A DNA stretch of 64,000 nt from Mycobacterium sp. M26 (GCF_001494595.1 NZ_LN929908.1:2889716-2953715); one strand, 5' to 3'; positions 55,106 through 63,822 are shown, counted from the first letter of the stretch. Notes: generated by a model from the letters alone, not told the origin. A program made the numbers and translations.

Positions 55106-55128
55106 ACGCTAGGACAGGCCACCGACAA
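55106..55128 (-). promoter_or_regulatory. RecA-NDp (PafBC-type) promoter of recA
   Basis: Minus strand: TTGTCGGTGG (55128-55119), 7-nt spacer, TAGCGT (55111-55106), about 57 bp upstream of the recA ATG. This is the LexA-independent damage-inducible recA promoter known from mycobacteria. Confidence 0.85.
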
Positions 55129-55152
55129 ACTCGGTCGAACGTCACCACCATA

Positions 55153-55168
55153 ACGAACAGGTGTTCGA
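55153..55168. promoter_or_regulatory. LexA (SOS) box upstream of recA
   Basis: ACGAACAGGTGTTCGA differs from the mycobacterial SOS box TCGAAC-N4-GTTCGA only at its first base. It lies upstream of the RecA-NDp element, consistent with the known two-promoter layout (one LexA-controlled, one LexA-independent). Confidence 0.85.
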
Positions 55169-55192
55169 AAGCAAGCCGACGCGCCGGGCGTG

Positions 55193-55882
55193 TCAGACGA
55201 CGCGATCCAAAACCTCGGCCAACGCCGAGGGCCGCGAGTAGAACGGCGAATGGCCGCCCGGCAACTCCACCACCGGCGCCTCGAGCAGCTCGGCGGCCAC
55301 CCGTCGTGACCAGGCCGGATCGACCATCCGGTCGTCCGCACACAGCACGGAGGTGGCCGGCACCGCGGGGAGCCGGTCGAACGGGCAGCGCTGCATCATC
55401 GGACTGAAGGCCTGCGTCCGCAGCCTGGGGATCGCCGCGGCGACCACGTCGTCATCGCAGTCGGAATAGAAAATCTGCCGGGCCAGAGCGAGGTCCGCCC
55501 ACCGGGTGCCGCCGTCGACCTTGGCCAGGCCGGCCGTGTAGCCCGGGCTGAGGATGTGCTGCTCCCGATCAAGCTCGGCACACGTGCGGCCCGGCTCGGC
55601 GACAAGACCGCACAGGTACACCAGATGGCGCACCGGCCGGCGCTCGGCGATCCACGGGAACGCGAAGCTGCCCAGCGAGTGACCGACGGCCACCACGTCG
55701 TCACCGGCGTCCTGCAGCGCGGCGGCGAAGGTGTCCGCGTGGTCCTCGAATGTCGCGGCGGGATCGTCGAACCGGACGTCGACGGTGACCACCCGATGGC
55801 CTCGGCGCTGAAGTTCGGGGGTCAGCCGTTCCCAGCACCAGGGCCCGTGCCAGGCGCCGTGCACCAGCGCGAAGGTGCTCAT
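55193..55882 (-). CDS. Alpha/beta hydrolase (esterase/salicylate-esterase-like)
   Basis: A 229-residue alpha/beta hydrolase. FALVHGAWHGPWCWERL at the N terminus is the oxyanion-loop pattern of plant methyl-esterase/HNL-like hydrolases; VAVGHSLGSFAFPW carries the nucleophile serine and LPGGHSPFYSRP the histidine; VLCADDRMVDPAW has the acid. ATG 55882 (MSTFALV) is preferred over upstream starts because GGTGAGCAG precedes it and it matches family starts. It follows the DUF3046 gene by 4 bp. Substrate unknown. Confidence 0.85.
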   Translation of the reverse strand: MSTFALVHGAWHGPWCWERLTPELQRRGHRVVTVDVRFDDPAATFEDHADTFAAALQDAGDDVVAVGHSLGSFAFPWIAERRPVRHLVYLCGLVAEPGRTCAELDREQHILSPGYTAGLAKVDGGTRWADLALARQIFYSDCDDDVVAAAIPRLRTQAFSPMMQRCPFDRLPAVPATSVLCADDRMVDPAWSRRVAAELLEAPVVELPGGHSPFYSRPSALAEVLDRVV

Positions 55883-55886
55883 CTGC

Positions 55887-56081
55887 TCACCATTGGTCGC
55901 GGGGCACGTCGAAGTCCGCGCACAGTGCCCGCCAGACTTCGCGGGGCTCCACACCGTCCTCGATGGCCTGCGCGGCGGTCCGCCCGCCCAGTTTGGTCAG
56001 TACGTGGTCGAGCACCATGGAGGCAGCGCGAACCGGGCCGAACTGAGCTTCGACCAGCTCGTTGAATTCCGTCAGCCGCAC
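55887..56081 (-). CDS. DUF3046 family protein
   Basis: A 64-residue conserved actinobacterial protein located next to recA (Rv2738c equivalent). It is helical, with MRLTEFNELVEAQFGP at the N terminus and PREVWRALCADFDVPRDQW at the end. Function unknown; its persistent association with recA-recX suggests a link but nothing in the sequence shows one. GTG 56081. Confidence 0.85.
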   Translation of the reverse strand: MRLTEFNELVEAQFGPVRAASMVLDHVLTKLGGRTAAQAIEDGVEPREVWRALCADFDVPRDQW

Positions 56082-56090
56082 GCCACCAAC

Positions 56091-57257
56091 TTACCCAGGC
56101 AGCGATTCATGGCACACCTGTACCGGATCGGCGACGCCCGCGACGCTCTCCCCCGCCCGCCGGGCCGCCTGCCGGTAGCGCAGGGTGGACAGCACCTCGT
56201 TGACCTCGGCCACCAGCGCGTCACCGGTCAACGGCCGGATCAGCCGCGCACTACCTTGGCGCACAACACGATTCGCCAGCTCCCACTGATCGCCGCCGCC
56301 GGGGATCACCACCATCGGCACTCCGGCCAGCAGCGTCTTGGACAGCATGCCGTGCCCTCCCCCGCAGACCACCACATCGGCGTGGGTGAGCAGCTCGTCC
56401 TGACGGCCCAGGCCCACCGCAGCCCACGGCGGCACGTCAAGATCGTCGCCGCCCAGCCGGGAGATCACCACCCGCGACCCGGCGGGCAGGGTGTCACCGG
56501 GGATCAGGTGCCGCAGTGCCAGTTCGGCCACCCCGTCGGCCCCGGTAGTCGCCGTCGAGGGCGCGATGAGGACGACCGGGCCGTCCCCGTCCGGGATGGG
56601 CAGGATCGCCGAGGTCGGCTCGACGTGCAATGGGCCGACGACGACGGCCTCGGCAGGCCAGTCCGGCCGCGGCACCTCCAGGGCGGGCAGGGTGGCGACC
56701 AGCCGGCGCAGTGGTCCCGGATCGCGGGCCGGCAGCCCGATCCCCACCCTCGCGGCCGCGCGCTGACGGTCACCGTCGCGCACCGACCGCGCCGTCAGGG
56801 CGCGCATGACCGCGTCCCGCAATCGGCCCCGCAGGCCGGTTCCCGGAGCCAGACCACTGCCGATCGGGGGCAGTCCCTTCGACGGCAGGTACAGCGGATG
56901 CGGGCAGAGTTCGATCCACGGCAGGCCCATCAGTTCGGCTGCCATCCCACCGCATGAGGTGATGACGTCGGAGACGATCAGATCCGGTGCCAGCTGCTGT
57001 AGCACCGGCACATTGAGCACCGCCATCCGGGCGGCCCGCTGGTGGAGCTTGGCGCCGGCGTCGGCGTCGTCGTCGTCCTCGGTGGGGTCCAGGCCCGCGA
57101 GTTCGACGGCCTCGACACCGACCGCCCGGGCCAGGTCAAGCCGTTCGGCCCCGGTGAGCAGAACCGGCTGGTCACCGGCGGCGGCGAACCTCAGGCACAG
57201 CGCCAGCGCCGGGAATGCATGGCCGGGATCCGGGCCGGCCACCACCGCGACGCGCAT
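56091..57257 (-). CDS. GT-B glycosyltransferase (UGT/MGT-like)
   Basis: A 388-residue protein (Rv2739c equivalent) of the GT1-like family. The N-terminal Rossmann half starts VAVVAGPDPGHAFPALALC; DLIVSDVITSCGGMAAELMG follows. The C-terminal donor half has VVVCGGGHGMLSKTLLAGVP and VVIPGGGDQWELANRVV, which match the donor-sugar-binding PSPG-like region. No signal peptide. Acceptor and sugar are unknown; in M. tuberculosis it lies near lipid genes. Start is the GCAT-strand ATG at 57257. A 10-bp gap separates it from DUF3046. Confidence 0.85.
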   Translation of the reverse strand: MRVAVVAGPDPGHAFPALALCLRFAAAGDQPVLLTGAERLDLARAVGVEAVELAGLDPTEDDDDADAGAKLHQRAARMAVLNVPVLQQLAPDLIVSDVITSCGGMAAELMGLPWIELCPHPLYLPSKGLPPIGSGLAPGTGLRGRLRDAVMRALTARSVRDGDRQRAAARVGIGLPARDPGPLRRLVATLPALEVPRPDWPAEAVVVGPLHVEPTSAILPIPDGDGPVVLIAPSTATTGADGVAELALRHLIPGDTLPAGSRVVISRLGGDDLDVPPWAAVGLGRQDELLTHADVVVCGGGHGMLSKTLLAGVPMVVIPGGGDQWELANRVVRQGSARLIRPLTGDALVAEVNEVLSTLRYRQAARRAGESVAGVADPVQVCHESLPG

Positions 57258-57298
57258 CGGCCTACCCTGCCACAGGCCGCACGCCTACCCTGACCTAC

Positions 57299-57742
57299 AT
57301 GACTGAGCAGACCTCGAATGTGAGCACCGACGTCGACAACGCCCATACCGTCGAGGTGTTCCTGGCCGCGTTGCAGAACAAAGATCTCGATACCGCCGGC
57401 GCGCAGCTCGACGCCAATCTGGTCTACGAGAACGTCGGCTACCCCACGATCCGCGGCCGGGCGCGCGCGATCAAGCTGTTCCGCGGTCTGCAGCGACCGT
57501 TCCTGGGCTTCGAGGTAAAGATTCACCGGATCGCGGTCAACGGCGCATCGGTGCTCACTGAGCGCACCGACGTGCTGGTGGTCGGCCCGGTGCGGATGCA
57601 GTTCTGGGTGTGCGGTGTGTTCGAGGTGCACAGCGGCCGAATCACGCTGTGGCGGGACTATTTCGACATGTTCGACTTCACCAAGGCGATTGCCCGCGGC
57701 GTTCTCGGCGCCGTCGTGCCCTCGCTACGCCCGCGGTTGTGA
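57299..57742 (+). CDS. ephG: Limonene-1,2-epoxide hydrolase-family enzyme EphG
   Basis: A 147-residue epoxide hydrolase of the SnoaL/NTF2-like fold. The catalytic set of limonene-epoxide hydrolase is present: Y43 and N45 in NLVYENVGYP, R89 and D91 in LTERTDVL, and D120 in LWRDYFDM. Family enzymes hydrolyse small or sterol epoxides; Rv2740 is the M. tuberculosis equivalent. ATG 57299 is the start. It ends at the edge of a large stem-loop and converges on the pspM gene. Confidence 0.9.
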   Translation: MTEQTSNVSTDVDNAHTVEVFLAALQNKDLDTAGAQLDANLVYENVGYPTIRGRARAIKLFRGLQRPFLGFEVKIHRIAVNGASVLTERTDVLVVGPVRMQFWVCGVFEVHSGRITLWRDYFDMFDFTKAIARGVLGAVVPSLRPRL

Positions 57743-57789
57743 TTTCGGCGCGCTTAACGTCGGTATGCGACGACAAGCGCGCCGAAATC
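57741..57789. terminator. 15-bp perfect stem-loop, bidirectional terminator or dispersed element
   Basis: GATTTCGGCGCGCTT (57741-57755) and AAGCGCGCCGAAATC (57775-57789) pair perfectly across a 19-nt loop, AACGTCGGTATGCGACGAC. It starts at the ephG stop and ends 10 bp before the pspM stop, so it can serve both convergent genes. Confidence 0.75.
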
Positions 57790-57798
57790 GCGAGCCCG

Positions 57799-58629
57799 TC
57801 AGGCGCGGCGCAGCTGACCCAGCTCGTCGAACGCCTGCGACCAGCCCAGCAGCCGGTCGGTGGCACCGGCCAGTTCGTAGCGGTAGCGCTGCGCCGACAT
57901 GGGCGAACTCGACAACGACCCCGAGTTGGCCGCTGACACCAATTGTGCTGCCGCAGTGACCATCTCGTTGTACTGACGCACGCCGGCGTTGAGCTGGGCG
58001 GTGAACGCATTGATGGTGGGCGCCAGGTACTCGCGCGAATTCGGGGTGTCCAGCGCGGCGCGCTCCATCGACACCACCTCAGCCGCGGTGGCGGCCATCG
58101 TGGCCGCACTATGGTTGGCCGCCGCGGTCAGCTCCCGAATCTCCTCGGGCGGCAGCATGTTTCCGCGCTCGAGCACCCCGAGCAGCGAATGCAGGCCACG
58201 CTCGGAAGCGCCGAGTGCCGACATCGACGGCCGGGCCGCCGAGCCGTGCGGCGGCATCCGCCTGCCGCTGAGCTGACGCTGCGGCGGCAGCGGCTCACCG
58301 CGCAGGAAGCGATAGCGCAGCAGGAACAGGGTGGCCGGTACCGCGGCACCCGCGGCGATCACCCCGGTGATGATCAGCGCCCACACCGGTGTGCTCCAGG
58401 TGGCCAGCAGGCCGGTCACGAGGATCCAGAACACCGTGGCGAAAGAGAAGAAGGCGCCGAACCGCAACGCCCACCGTCGTTTCCGCAAGAGCCGGGCGCG
58501 GGGATCGGACGCGGCGCTGAGCTTCTGCGCGGCCACGTCGACGTACTCGCTGGCGGAGTCGATCCCCCGCTGCAGGGCTGAGCGCCACTGCCGCGAGAGG
58601 AATCCCGGCTTGTCGGGTTTCGCCGCCAT
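57799..58629 (-). CDS. pspM: PspM-like membrane partner of PspA
   Basis: A 276-residue protein (Rv2743c equivalent) with two adjacent transmembrane helices (FGAFFSFATVFWILVTGLLA and VWALIITGVIAAGAAVPATL, about 57-105) followed by a cytoplasmic helical region (LHSLLGVLERGNMLPPEEIR). In mycobacteria PspM and PspN bind PspA and regulate its envelope-stress response. It lies 15 bp after pspA. No pspN gene follows: the stem-loop and ephG are next. Confidence 0.85.
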   Translation of the reverse strand: MAAKPDKPGFLSRQWRSALQRGIDSASEYVDVAAQKLSAASDPRARLLRKRRWALRFGAFFSFATVFWILVTGLLATWSTPVWALIITGVIAAGAAVPATLFLLRYRFLRGEPLPPQRQLSGRRMPPHGSAARPSMSALGASERGLHSLLGVLERGNMLPPEEIRELTAAANHSAATMAATAAEVVSMERAALDTPNSREYLAPTINAFTAQLNAGVRQYNEMVTAAAQLVSAANSGSLSSSPMSAQRYRYELAGATDRLLGWSQAFDELGQLRRA

Positions 58630-58644
58630 CGAGACGTTCGCCTC

Positions 58645-59454
58645 CTACTGTCCGAGGGGTTTTTCAGGTTCGGGGGTGGCGGCCGGCGTCGCCGGGGTGG
58701 CCGGAGCGGCGGCACCGCCGGACGGGAGGGCATCCCCACGCATGGAGGCGCGGATCTGCTCGAGCCGCGAGTGGCCGGCCATCTGCACGCTGGCCTGCTG
58801 CACCTCCAGCATCCGGCCCTGCACCGAATTCTGTGCCAGCTCGGCCTCGCCCATGGCGTTGGCGTAGCGGCGCTCGATCTTGTCGCGCACCTCATCGAGG
58901 CTCGGCGTGTTGCCGGGGGCGGCGATCTCACTCATCGACCGCAGCGAAGCGCTGACCTGCTCCTGCATCTTGGCCTGCTCGAGCTGGCTGAGCAGCTTGG
59001 TGCGCTCGGCGATCTTCTGCTGCAGCATCATGGCGTTCTGCTCGACCGCCTTCTTGGCCTGGGCGGCGGCCTGCAGCGCCTGGTCGTGCAAGGTCTTGAG
59101 GTCCTCGACGCTCTGCTCGGCGGTCACCAGCTGAGCCGCGAACGCCTCGGCGGCGTTGTTGTACTCGGTGGCCTTGGCGGCATCACCGGCGGCCACGGCC
59201 TGATCGGCCAGCGTCAGCGCCTGGCGGACGTTGACCTGCAGCTTCTCGATGTCAGCGAGCTGGCGGTTGAGCCGCATCTCGAGCTGACGCTGGTTACCGA
59301 TCACCTGGGCGGCCTGCTGGGTCAGCGCCTGGTGGGTGCGCTGCGCCTCCTCGATGGCCTGCTGGATCTGCACCTTGGGATCGGCGTACTCGTCAACCTT
59401 GGAGTTGAAGAGCGCCATCAGGTACTTCCACGCCTTGACGAACGGATTGGCCAT
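58645..59454 (-). CDS. pspA: Phage-shock protein A homologue (35-kDa antigen)
   Basis: A 269-residue ESCRT-III-like protein protecting the membrane. The N-terminal amphipathic helix region is [40 protein letters not shown] is the family motif; the coiled coil extends to about 230. The C-terminal 40 residues are Ala/Pro-rich ([18 protein letters not shown]). It follows clgR, and the clgR-pspA-pspM order is the known envelope-stress operon. Confidence 0.93.
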   Translation of the reverse strand: MANPFVKAWKYLMALFNSKVDEYADPKVQIQQAIEEAQRTHQALTQQAAQVIGNQRQLEMRLNRQLADIEKLQVNVRQALTLADQAVAAGDAAKATEYNNAAEAFAAQLVTAEQSVEDLKTLHDQALQAAAQAKKAVEQNAMMLQQKIAERTKLLSQLEQAKMQEQVSASLRSMSEIAAPGNTPSLDEVRDKIERRYANAMGEAELAQNSVQGRMLEVQQASVQMAGHSRLEQIRASMRGDALPSGGAAAPATPATPAATPEPEKPLGQ

Positions 59455-59557
59455 CAGTCCCGCCTTCGATTCGAGTGCCGCATTCGGTGATCGTTGCCCA
59501 ATTTATCGGTTCGCGATGCCCGACCACACCCTTACGGCATGTCGGCCGGTCAGGGGA

Positions 59558-59890
59558 TCAGGCAACAGCCATCGCGACGGGGTGCGGGATGACGACCTTG
59601 GTGGCCACGTCGACGACGGGCTCGTTCGGGACGGCGGTCAGGGTGGCGATCCGTTCCTGGACGGCCATCTTCTCGCCGGCATCGGTCAGAACCCGCGACA
59701 GCGGCACATCGAGCGCGGTGCAGATGGCACTGAGCAGCTCGCTGGAGGCCTCTTTGCGGCCGCGTTCCACCTCCGAGAGGTAGCCGAGGCTCACCCGCGC
59801 CGTATCGGACACCTCGCGCAGGGTGCGTCCCTGTGAGGTCCGGGCATCGCGAAGCACGTCACCGATCACTTCGCGCAGCAGTACCGCCAT
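59558..59890 (-). CDS. clgR: Transcriptional activator ClgR
   Basis: A 110-residue XRE-family regulator activating clp protease genes and the psp operon. The helix-turn-helix is [20 protein letters not shown] (about 23-42); [17 protein letters not shown] follows, and the C terminus ends [14 protein letters not shown], close to the exposed Val/Ala end recognised by Clp proteases in actinobacterial ClgR. ATG 59890 ([13 protein letters not shown]) matches the M. tuberculosis start. It has an ECF-type promoter upstream. Confidence 0.94.
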   Translation of the reverse strand: MAVLLREVIGDVLRDARTSQGRTLREVSDTARVSLGYLSEVERGRKEASSELLSAICTALDVPLSRVLTDAGEKMAVQERIATLTAVPNEPVVDVATKVVIPHPVAMAVA

Positions 59891-59927
59891 CAGGCTGTCC
59901 TCCTCCATCAGTTGCAGCCATCAGTGA

Positions 59928-59955
59928 AACGTCAGGACGGGCCGATTTGGTTCCC
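59928..59955 (-). promoter_or_regulatory. SigE-type (ECF) promoter of clgR
   Basis: Minus strand: GGGAACC (59955-59949), 17-nt spacer, CGTT (59931-59928). It matches the SigE -35/-10 consensus and lies about 38 bp upstream of the clgR ATG. In M. tuberculosis the clgR operon is known to be SigE dependent. Confidence 0.8.
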
Positions 59956-59962
59956 GAGGCGT

Positions 59963-60451
59963 TCAGTGCTGACCGAGTGCGGTCCGCAACGCCGCGATCG
60001 CCTGGTGGACGGCGGCCAGCCGGATCTCCCACCGGGAGCCCTCGAGCTGCAGCTTCACGGCATGCGACCCGCCGGGACCGGCCACGCCGAGGAACACCGT
60101 GCCCACCGGATGCCCGCCGTGCGGTTCGGGCCCGGCCACGCCGGTCAGGCCAACTCCCCAGCTGGCCTGGCAGCGGTCGCGGGCGCCCTCGGCCAGCGCA
60201 ACGGCGGTCGGCGCCGCCACCGGTCCGACGTCATCGAGCAGCTCGCGCGGCACCCCGGCCAGGGTGATCTTGGTCTCCACGGTGTAGGTGATCAGGCCGC
60301 CGAGCAGTACCGCGCTGGCGCCGGGCACCCCGGCCAGCGTGGCGGCCAGCAGGCCTGCGGTCAGCGATTCGGCGGTCGCGACGGTCTGCCCGCGGCTGGT
60401 GAGCTCGGCGATCAGCGCGCGGGCGTCGTCATCGACCAGCGGATCGGGCAC
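59963..60451 (-). CDS. CinA C-terminal-domain protein (NMN deamidase type)
   Basis: A 162-residue protein consisting only of the CinA C-terminal domain, which in PncC deamidates nicotinamide mononucleotide. Landmarks: ATAESLTAGLLAATLAGVPG, LGGLITYTVETKITLAGVP, WGVGLTGVAGPEPHGGHPVG and GTVFLGVAGP. It lacks the N-terminal MoaB-like domain of full CinA. It overlaps the pgsA 3' end by 23 bp and is followed by the clgR promoter. Confidence 0.87.
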   Translation of the reverse strand: MPDPLVDDDARALIAELTSRGQTVATAESLTAGLLAATLAGVPGASAVLLGGLITYTVETKITLAGVPRELLDDVGPVAAPTAVALAEGARDRCQASWGVGLTGVAGPEPHGGHPVGTVFLGVAGPGGSHAVKLQLEGSRWEIRLAAVHQAIAALRTALGQH

Positions 60452-61034
60452 GGGAGTCCTTGACCGCGGAGACGACGTAGTCGATGCCGGTGGCCACCGT
60501 CAGGACGATCGCCGCCCACATCACCACCCAGGCGACGGTGAGCCAGGCCGGCGGCCAGTGGTGCAGCGGCAGTACGAACAATCCGATCGCGACGGCCTGG
60601 ACCAGGGTTTTGAGCTTGCCGCCGCGGCTGGCCGGGACCACACCGTGGCGCAGCACCGCGATGCGCAGCACGGTGATGCCGAGCTCACGAACCAGGATGA
60701 CGATGGTCACCCACCAGGGCAGGTCGCCGAGCATCGACAGACCGATCAGCGCGGCACCGATGAGCATCTTGTCGGCGATCGGGTCGGCCAGCTTGCCGAA
60801 CTCGGTGACCATTCCGTAGGTGCGCGCCAGCGAACCGTCGAGCCGATCGGTGATCACCGCGACCGCGAAAATGACGAATGCCGTTATCCGGCTGGCAGAT
60901 TCGTGACCGTCACCGGCGAACAGAAAGAGCAGGAAGATCGGGACCAGGACAAGCCGGATGCCGGTGAGGAAGTTGGCGAGGTTGGCCACCGGCACACGCG
61001 GGACCGCCGGACCGGTTTGGGGTTGTCCCGACAC
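60429..61034 (-). CDS. pgsA3: CDP-alcohol phosphatidyltransferase (PgsA-like)
   Basis: A 201-residue membrane enzyme of the CDP-alcohol phosphatidyltransferase family, annotated as phosphatidylglycerophosphate synthase in mycobacteria. The catalytic motif DxxDGxxAR...GxxxDxxxD is present: VITDRLDGSLARTYGMVTEF, then GKLADPIADK. About five membrane helices are predicted. Substrate (glycerol-3-phosphate) is by family. The stop overlaps the CinA gene. In M. tuberculosis Rv2746c is the equivalent. Confidence 0.9.
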   Translation of the reverse strand: MSGQPQTGPAVPRVPVANLANFLTGIRLVLVPIFLLFLFAGDGHESASRITAFVIFAVAVITDRLDGSLARTYGMVTEFGKLADPIADKMLIGAALIGLSMLGDLPWWVTIVILVRELGITVLRIAVLRHGVVPASRGGKLKTLVQAVAIGLFVLPLHHWPPAWLTVAWVVMWAAIVLTVATGIDYVVSAVKDSRARSAGR

Positions 61035-61089
61035 GGCAAACAGAATATCGGTTGGCAGGAAGGCCTCCCGCGCCCGATACTCTGCACCC

Positions 61090-61614
61090 GTGAGCGAGAG
61101 CCCGGATCAGACCAGCACCCCCGCTGTAGTCGTACGCCGCGCCCGCACCTCAGATGTTCCCGATATCAAGCGTCTCGTCGACACCTACGCCGGCAAGATC
61201 CTGCTGGAGAAGAACCTGGTCACGCTGTACGAGGCGGTGCAGGAGTTCTGGGTGGCCGACCTGGCCGGGGAGATCGTGGGCTGCGGTGCACTGCATGTGC
61301 TGTGGTCGGATCTGGGTGAGGTGCGCACCGTCGCGGTCGACCCGAAGGTGAAGGGCACCGGCGTCGGGCATGCGATCGTGCTGCGGCTGCTGCAGGTGGC
61401 CCGCGAATTGGAGCTGCAGCGGCTGTTCGTGCTGACCTTCGAGACCGAATTCTTCGGCCGGCACGGGTTCACCGAGATCGAGGGCACCCCGGTCACGGCC
61501 GAGGTCTATGAGGAGATGTGCCGCTCCTATGACATCGGTGTCGCCGAATTCCTGGACCTGAGCTACGTCAAACCGAACATTCTGGGAAACACCAGAATGC
61601 TGTTAATCCTCTGA
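61090..61614 (+). CDS. argA: GNAT-family N-acetylglutamate synthase
   Basis: Catalyses N-acetylation of glutamate, the first step of arginine synthesis, using a short stand-alone GNAT enzyme (174 residues, the same length as Rv2747). Acetyl-CoA-binding motif A is VRTVAVDPKVKGTGVGHAIV; motif B includes LFVLTFETEFFGRHGF. GTG 61090 (VSESPDQTS) is the start; the longer upstream frame overlaps pgsA and is not conserved. Arginine catabolic genes follow downstream on the other strand. Confidence 0.91.
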   Translation: MSESPDQTSTPAVVVRRARTSDVPDIKRLVDTYAGKILLEKNLVTLYEAVQEFWVADLAGEIVGCGALHVLWSDLGEVRTVAVDPKVKGTGVGHAIVLRLLQVARELELQRLFVLTFETEFFGRHGFTEIEGTPVTAEVYEEMCRSYDIGVAEFLDLSYVKPNILGNTRMLLIL

Positions 61615-61635
61615 CCTGCGGCGTATCGTTTTCCC

Positions 61636-61881
61636 ATGCGCATCCGCGCAGGGGTGTGCCTCCTGGCGGCCGCATCGGCGGTCGCAAGTGCACTGGCCTT
61701 CAGCCCAGCAGCTGGGGCCGACCCGGACTGCACGCTTCGGCAGTCCGTGAGTCACAACTGTGCCAACACCTCCTGCCCCAGCGGAGCGGTGGTCAGCTCG
61801 TCCGGTGAATGCGGCAGCCAGCGGCTCTATCCGCCGGCTCAAGCCGAACCGGCGCCGGCGCCGCTGATCGGCGTCATCTGA
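61636..61881 (+). CDS. Small secreted Cys-containing protein
   Basis: An 81-residue protein with a clear signal peptide ([20 protein letters not shown], cleavage after AGA-DPD). The mature part is about 53 residues with four cysteines ([20 protein letters not shown], then GECGSQ), suited to two disulfides, and a Pro/Ala-rich end. No family recognised. Start ATG 61636. It overlaps the convergent arcC stop by 8 bp. Confidence 0.72.
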   Translation: MRIRAGVCLLAAASAVASALAFSPAAGADPDCTLRQSVSHNCANTSCPSGAVVSSSGECGSQRLYPPAQAEPAPAPLIGVI

Positions 61882-62788
61882 CGTCGGGGCGCACCCGGGT
61901 TCCGGCCGAACCGGCCACGATCGCGTCGATGTCGGTCAACGAGCCGATCACCGCCTCGTTGCCCGTCGTGGTGGCGAAGTCGCAGGCCGCCGCCACTTTG
62001 GGGCCCATCGATCCGGCGGGCAGATCCAGCCCACGGACATCACTGACCGTCACCGAACCCAGCCGGCGCTGCTGGTCGGTGCCCCAGCCGGTGTAGACAC
62101 CGTCGACGTCGGTGGCGATCACCAACAGGTCGGCGTCGAGTTGTTTGGCCAGCAGCCCGGCGGCCAGGTCCTTGTCGATGACGGCCTCGACACCGCGCAG
62201 GGTGCCGTCCTCGTCGTACATCGTCGGGATTCCCCCGCCGCCGGCGCAGATGACGATCACGCCCTGTTCGACGAGCAGGCGGATCGGCCGGATCTCGAAG
62301 ATCCGCTGCGGCTTCGGGCTGGGCACCACCCGCCGGAAGGAATCACCATCGGGCGCGATCGCCCAGCCGTTGTCGGCGGCCAGCCGCCGCGCGGTCGGCT
62401 CGTCGTAGATCGGTCCGATCGGTTTGGTCGGGTGGGTGAACGCCGGATCGTCCGGGTCGACCTCGATCATCGTGAGCACGGTGGCCAGCGGCTGTTCGAA
62501 CGGCAGCAGGTTGCCCAGTTCCTGTTCGATGACGTAGCCGATCATCGCCTCGGTCTCGGCACCGAGCACGTCAAGCGGGTACGGCGTGACCGAGGTGTAA
62601 GCGGCACTCTGCAGGGCCAGCAGCCCCACCTGGGGTCCGTTGCCGTGCGCGACGATGATCTGGTTGCCGGGCGCGATGGAGGCGATCCGCTGGGCGGCCA
62701 GCCGGATGTTGGCCCGCTGGTTGTCGGCGGTCATCGGCTGGCCGCGTTGCAGCAGCGCGTTGCCGCCCAGGGCGATCACGATCCGCAT
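61874..62788 (-). CDS. arcC: Carbamate kinase
   Basis: Last enzyme of the arginine deiminase pathway: carbamoyl phosphate plus ADP gives ATP, ammonia and CO2. The amino-acid-kinase fold motifs are visible: [20 protein letters not shown] at the N terminus, [33 protein letters not shown] and [16 protein letters not shown]. Length 304 is normal. It is 12 bp downstream of arcB on the same strand. Confidence 0.95.
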   Translation of the reverse strand: MRIVIALGGNALLQRGQPMTADNQRANIRLAAQRIASIAPGNQIIVAHGNGPQVGLLALQSAAYTSVTPYPLDVLGAETEAMIGYVIEQELGNLLPFEQPLATVLTMIEVDPDDPAFTHPTKPIGPIYDEPTARRLAADNGWAIAPDGDSFRRVVPSPKPQRIFEIRPIRLLVEQGVIVICAGGGGIPTMYDEDGTLRGVEAVIDKDLAAGLLAKQLDADLLVIATDVDGVYTGWGTDQQRRLGSVTVSDVRGLDLPAGSMGPKVAAACDFATTTGNEAVIGSLTDIDAIVAGSAGTRVRPDVR

Positions 62789-62800
62789 GCGCGGTGCGCC

Positions 62801-63805
62801 TCAGCCCAGCGCGGCCACGAGGACCGCCTTGATGGTGTGCATCCGGTTCTCGGCCTGCTCGAAGCAGATGTTGATCGGGCTCTCGAACACCTCGTCGGTG
62901 ACCTCGATCCCGTTCTTGAGTGCGGGGTACTGCGCGGCGATCTGGGCACCGACCTTGGTCTCGGAGTTGTGGAACGCCGGCAGACAGTGCATGAACCGCA
63001 CCCGCGGATTGCCCGCGGCCGCAACCAGTTCGGCGTTGACCTGATACGGCATCAGTTCGTCGATCCGTTCGGCCCAGCTCTCGATCGGCTCCCCCATCGA
63101 CACCCAGACGTCGGTGTGGATGAAGTCCACGCCCTTGACTGCCTGCTGCGGGTCGTCGGTGACGGTGATCCGCGCACCGGACTGCGCGGCGAACTGCCGG
63201 CACATCTCGATGTGCTCATCGGTGGGCCACAGATGCTTCGGGGCACCGATGCGAACGTCCATGCCGAGTTTGGCGCCCACCAGCAGCAGCGAATTGCCCA
63301 TGTTGTTGCGGCCGTCACCGACGTAGGCATAGGCGATGTCGTGCAACGGCTTCGAGCTGTGCTCACTCATGGTCAGCACATCGGCCAGCATCTGGGTGGG
63401 GTGGTACTCGTCGGTGAGCCCGTTGAACACGGGCACCCCGGCGTACTCGGCGAGTTCCTCGACGATGTCCTGGCCCGCGCCGCGGTACTCGATGGCGTCG
63501 TACATCCGGCCGAGCACCCGGGCGGTGTCCTTCATCGACTCCTTGTGCCCGATCTGGGAGGAGGTGGGGTCGATGTACGTGACATGCGCGCCCTCGTCGT
63601 GGGCGGCGACCTCGAACGCGCACCGGGTGCGTGTCGAGGTCTTCTCGAAGATCAGCGCGATGTTCTTGCCGTCGAGGCTGCGCCGACGGTCGCCGGAGTA
63701 TTTGGCGCGCTTGAGGTCTCGGGCCAGGTCGATCAGGTACAGCAGGTCGCGCTCACTGTGGTGGACCAGGCTGAGCAGGCTGCGGTTGCGCAGGTTGAAC
63801 GCCAC
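62801..63805 (-). CDS. arcB: Ornithine carbamoyltransferase (catabolic, ADI cluster)
   Basis: A 334-residue transcarbamylase; in this cluster it probably runs as catabolic phosphorolysis of citrulline to ornithine and carbamoyl phosphate. The carbamoyl-phosphate site is [16 protein letters not shown], the ornithine/citrulline site includes [12 protein letters not shown] (HCLP), and DVWVSMGEP (SMG loop) is present. GTG 63805 follows AAGGAGA. The order arcA-arcB-arcC, rather than linkage to argF-argG-argH, supports the catabolic assignment. Confidence 0.92.
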   Translation of the reverse strand: MAFNLRNRSLLSLVHHSERDLLYLIDLARDLKRAKYSGDRRRSLDGKNIALIFEKTSTRTRCAFEVAAHDEGAHVTYIDPTSSQIGHKESMKDTARVLGRMYDAIEYRGAGQDIVEELAEYAGVPVFNGLTDEYHPTQMLADVLTMSEHSSKPLHDIAYAYVGDGRNNMGNSLLLVGAKLGMDVRIGAPKHLWPTDEHIEMCRQFAAQSGARITVTDDPQQAVKGVDFIHTDVWVSMGEPIESWAERIDELMPYQVNAELVAAAGNPRVRFMHCLPAFHNSETKVGAQIAAQYPALKNGIEVTDEVFESPINICFEQAENRMHTIKAVLVAALG

Positions 63806-63822
63806 GGAAATTCTCCTTCTGG

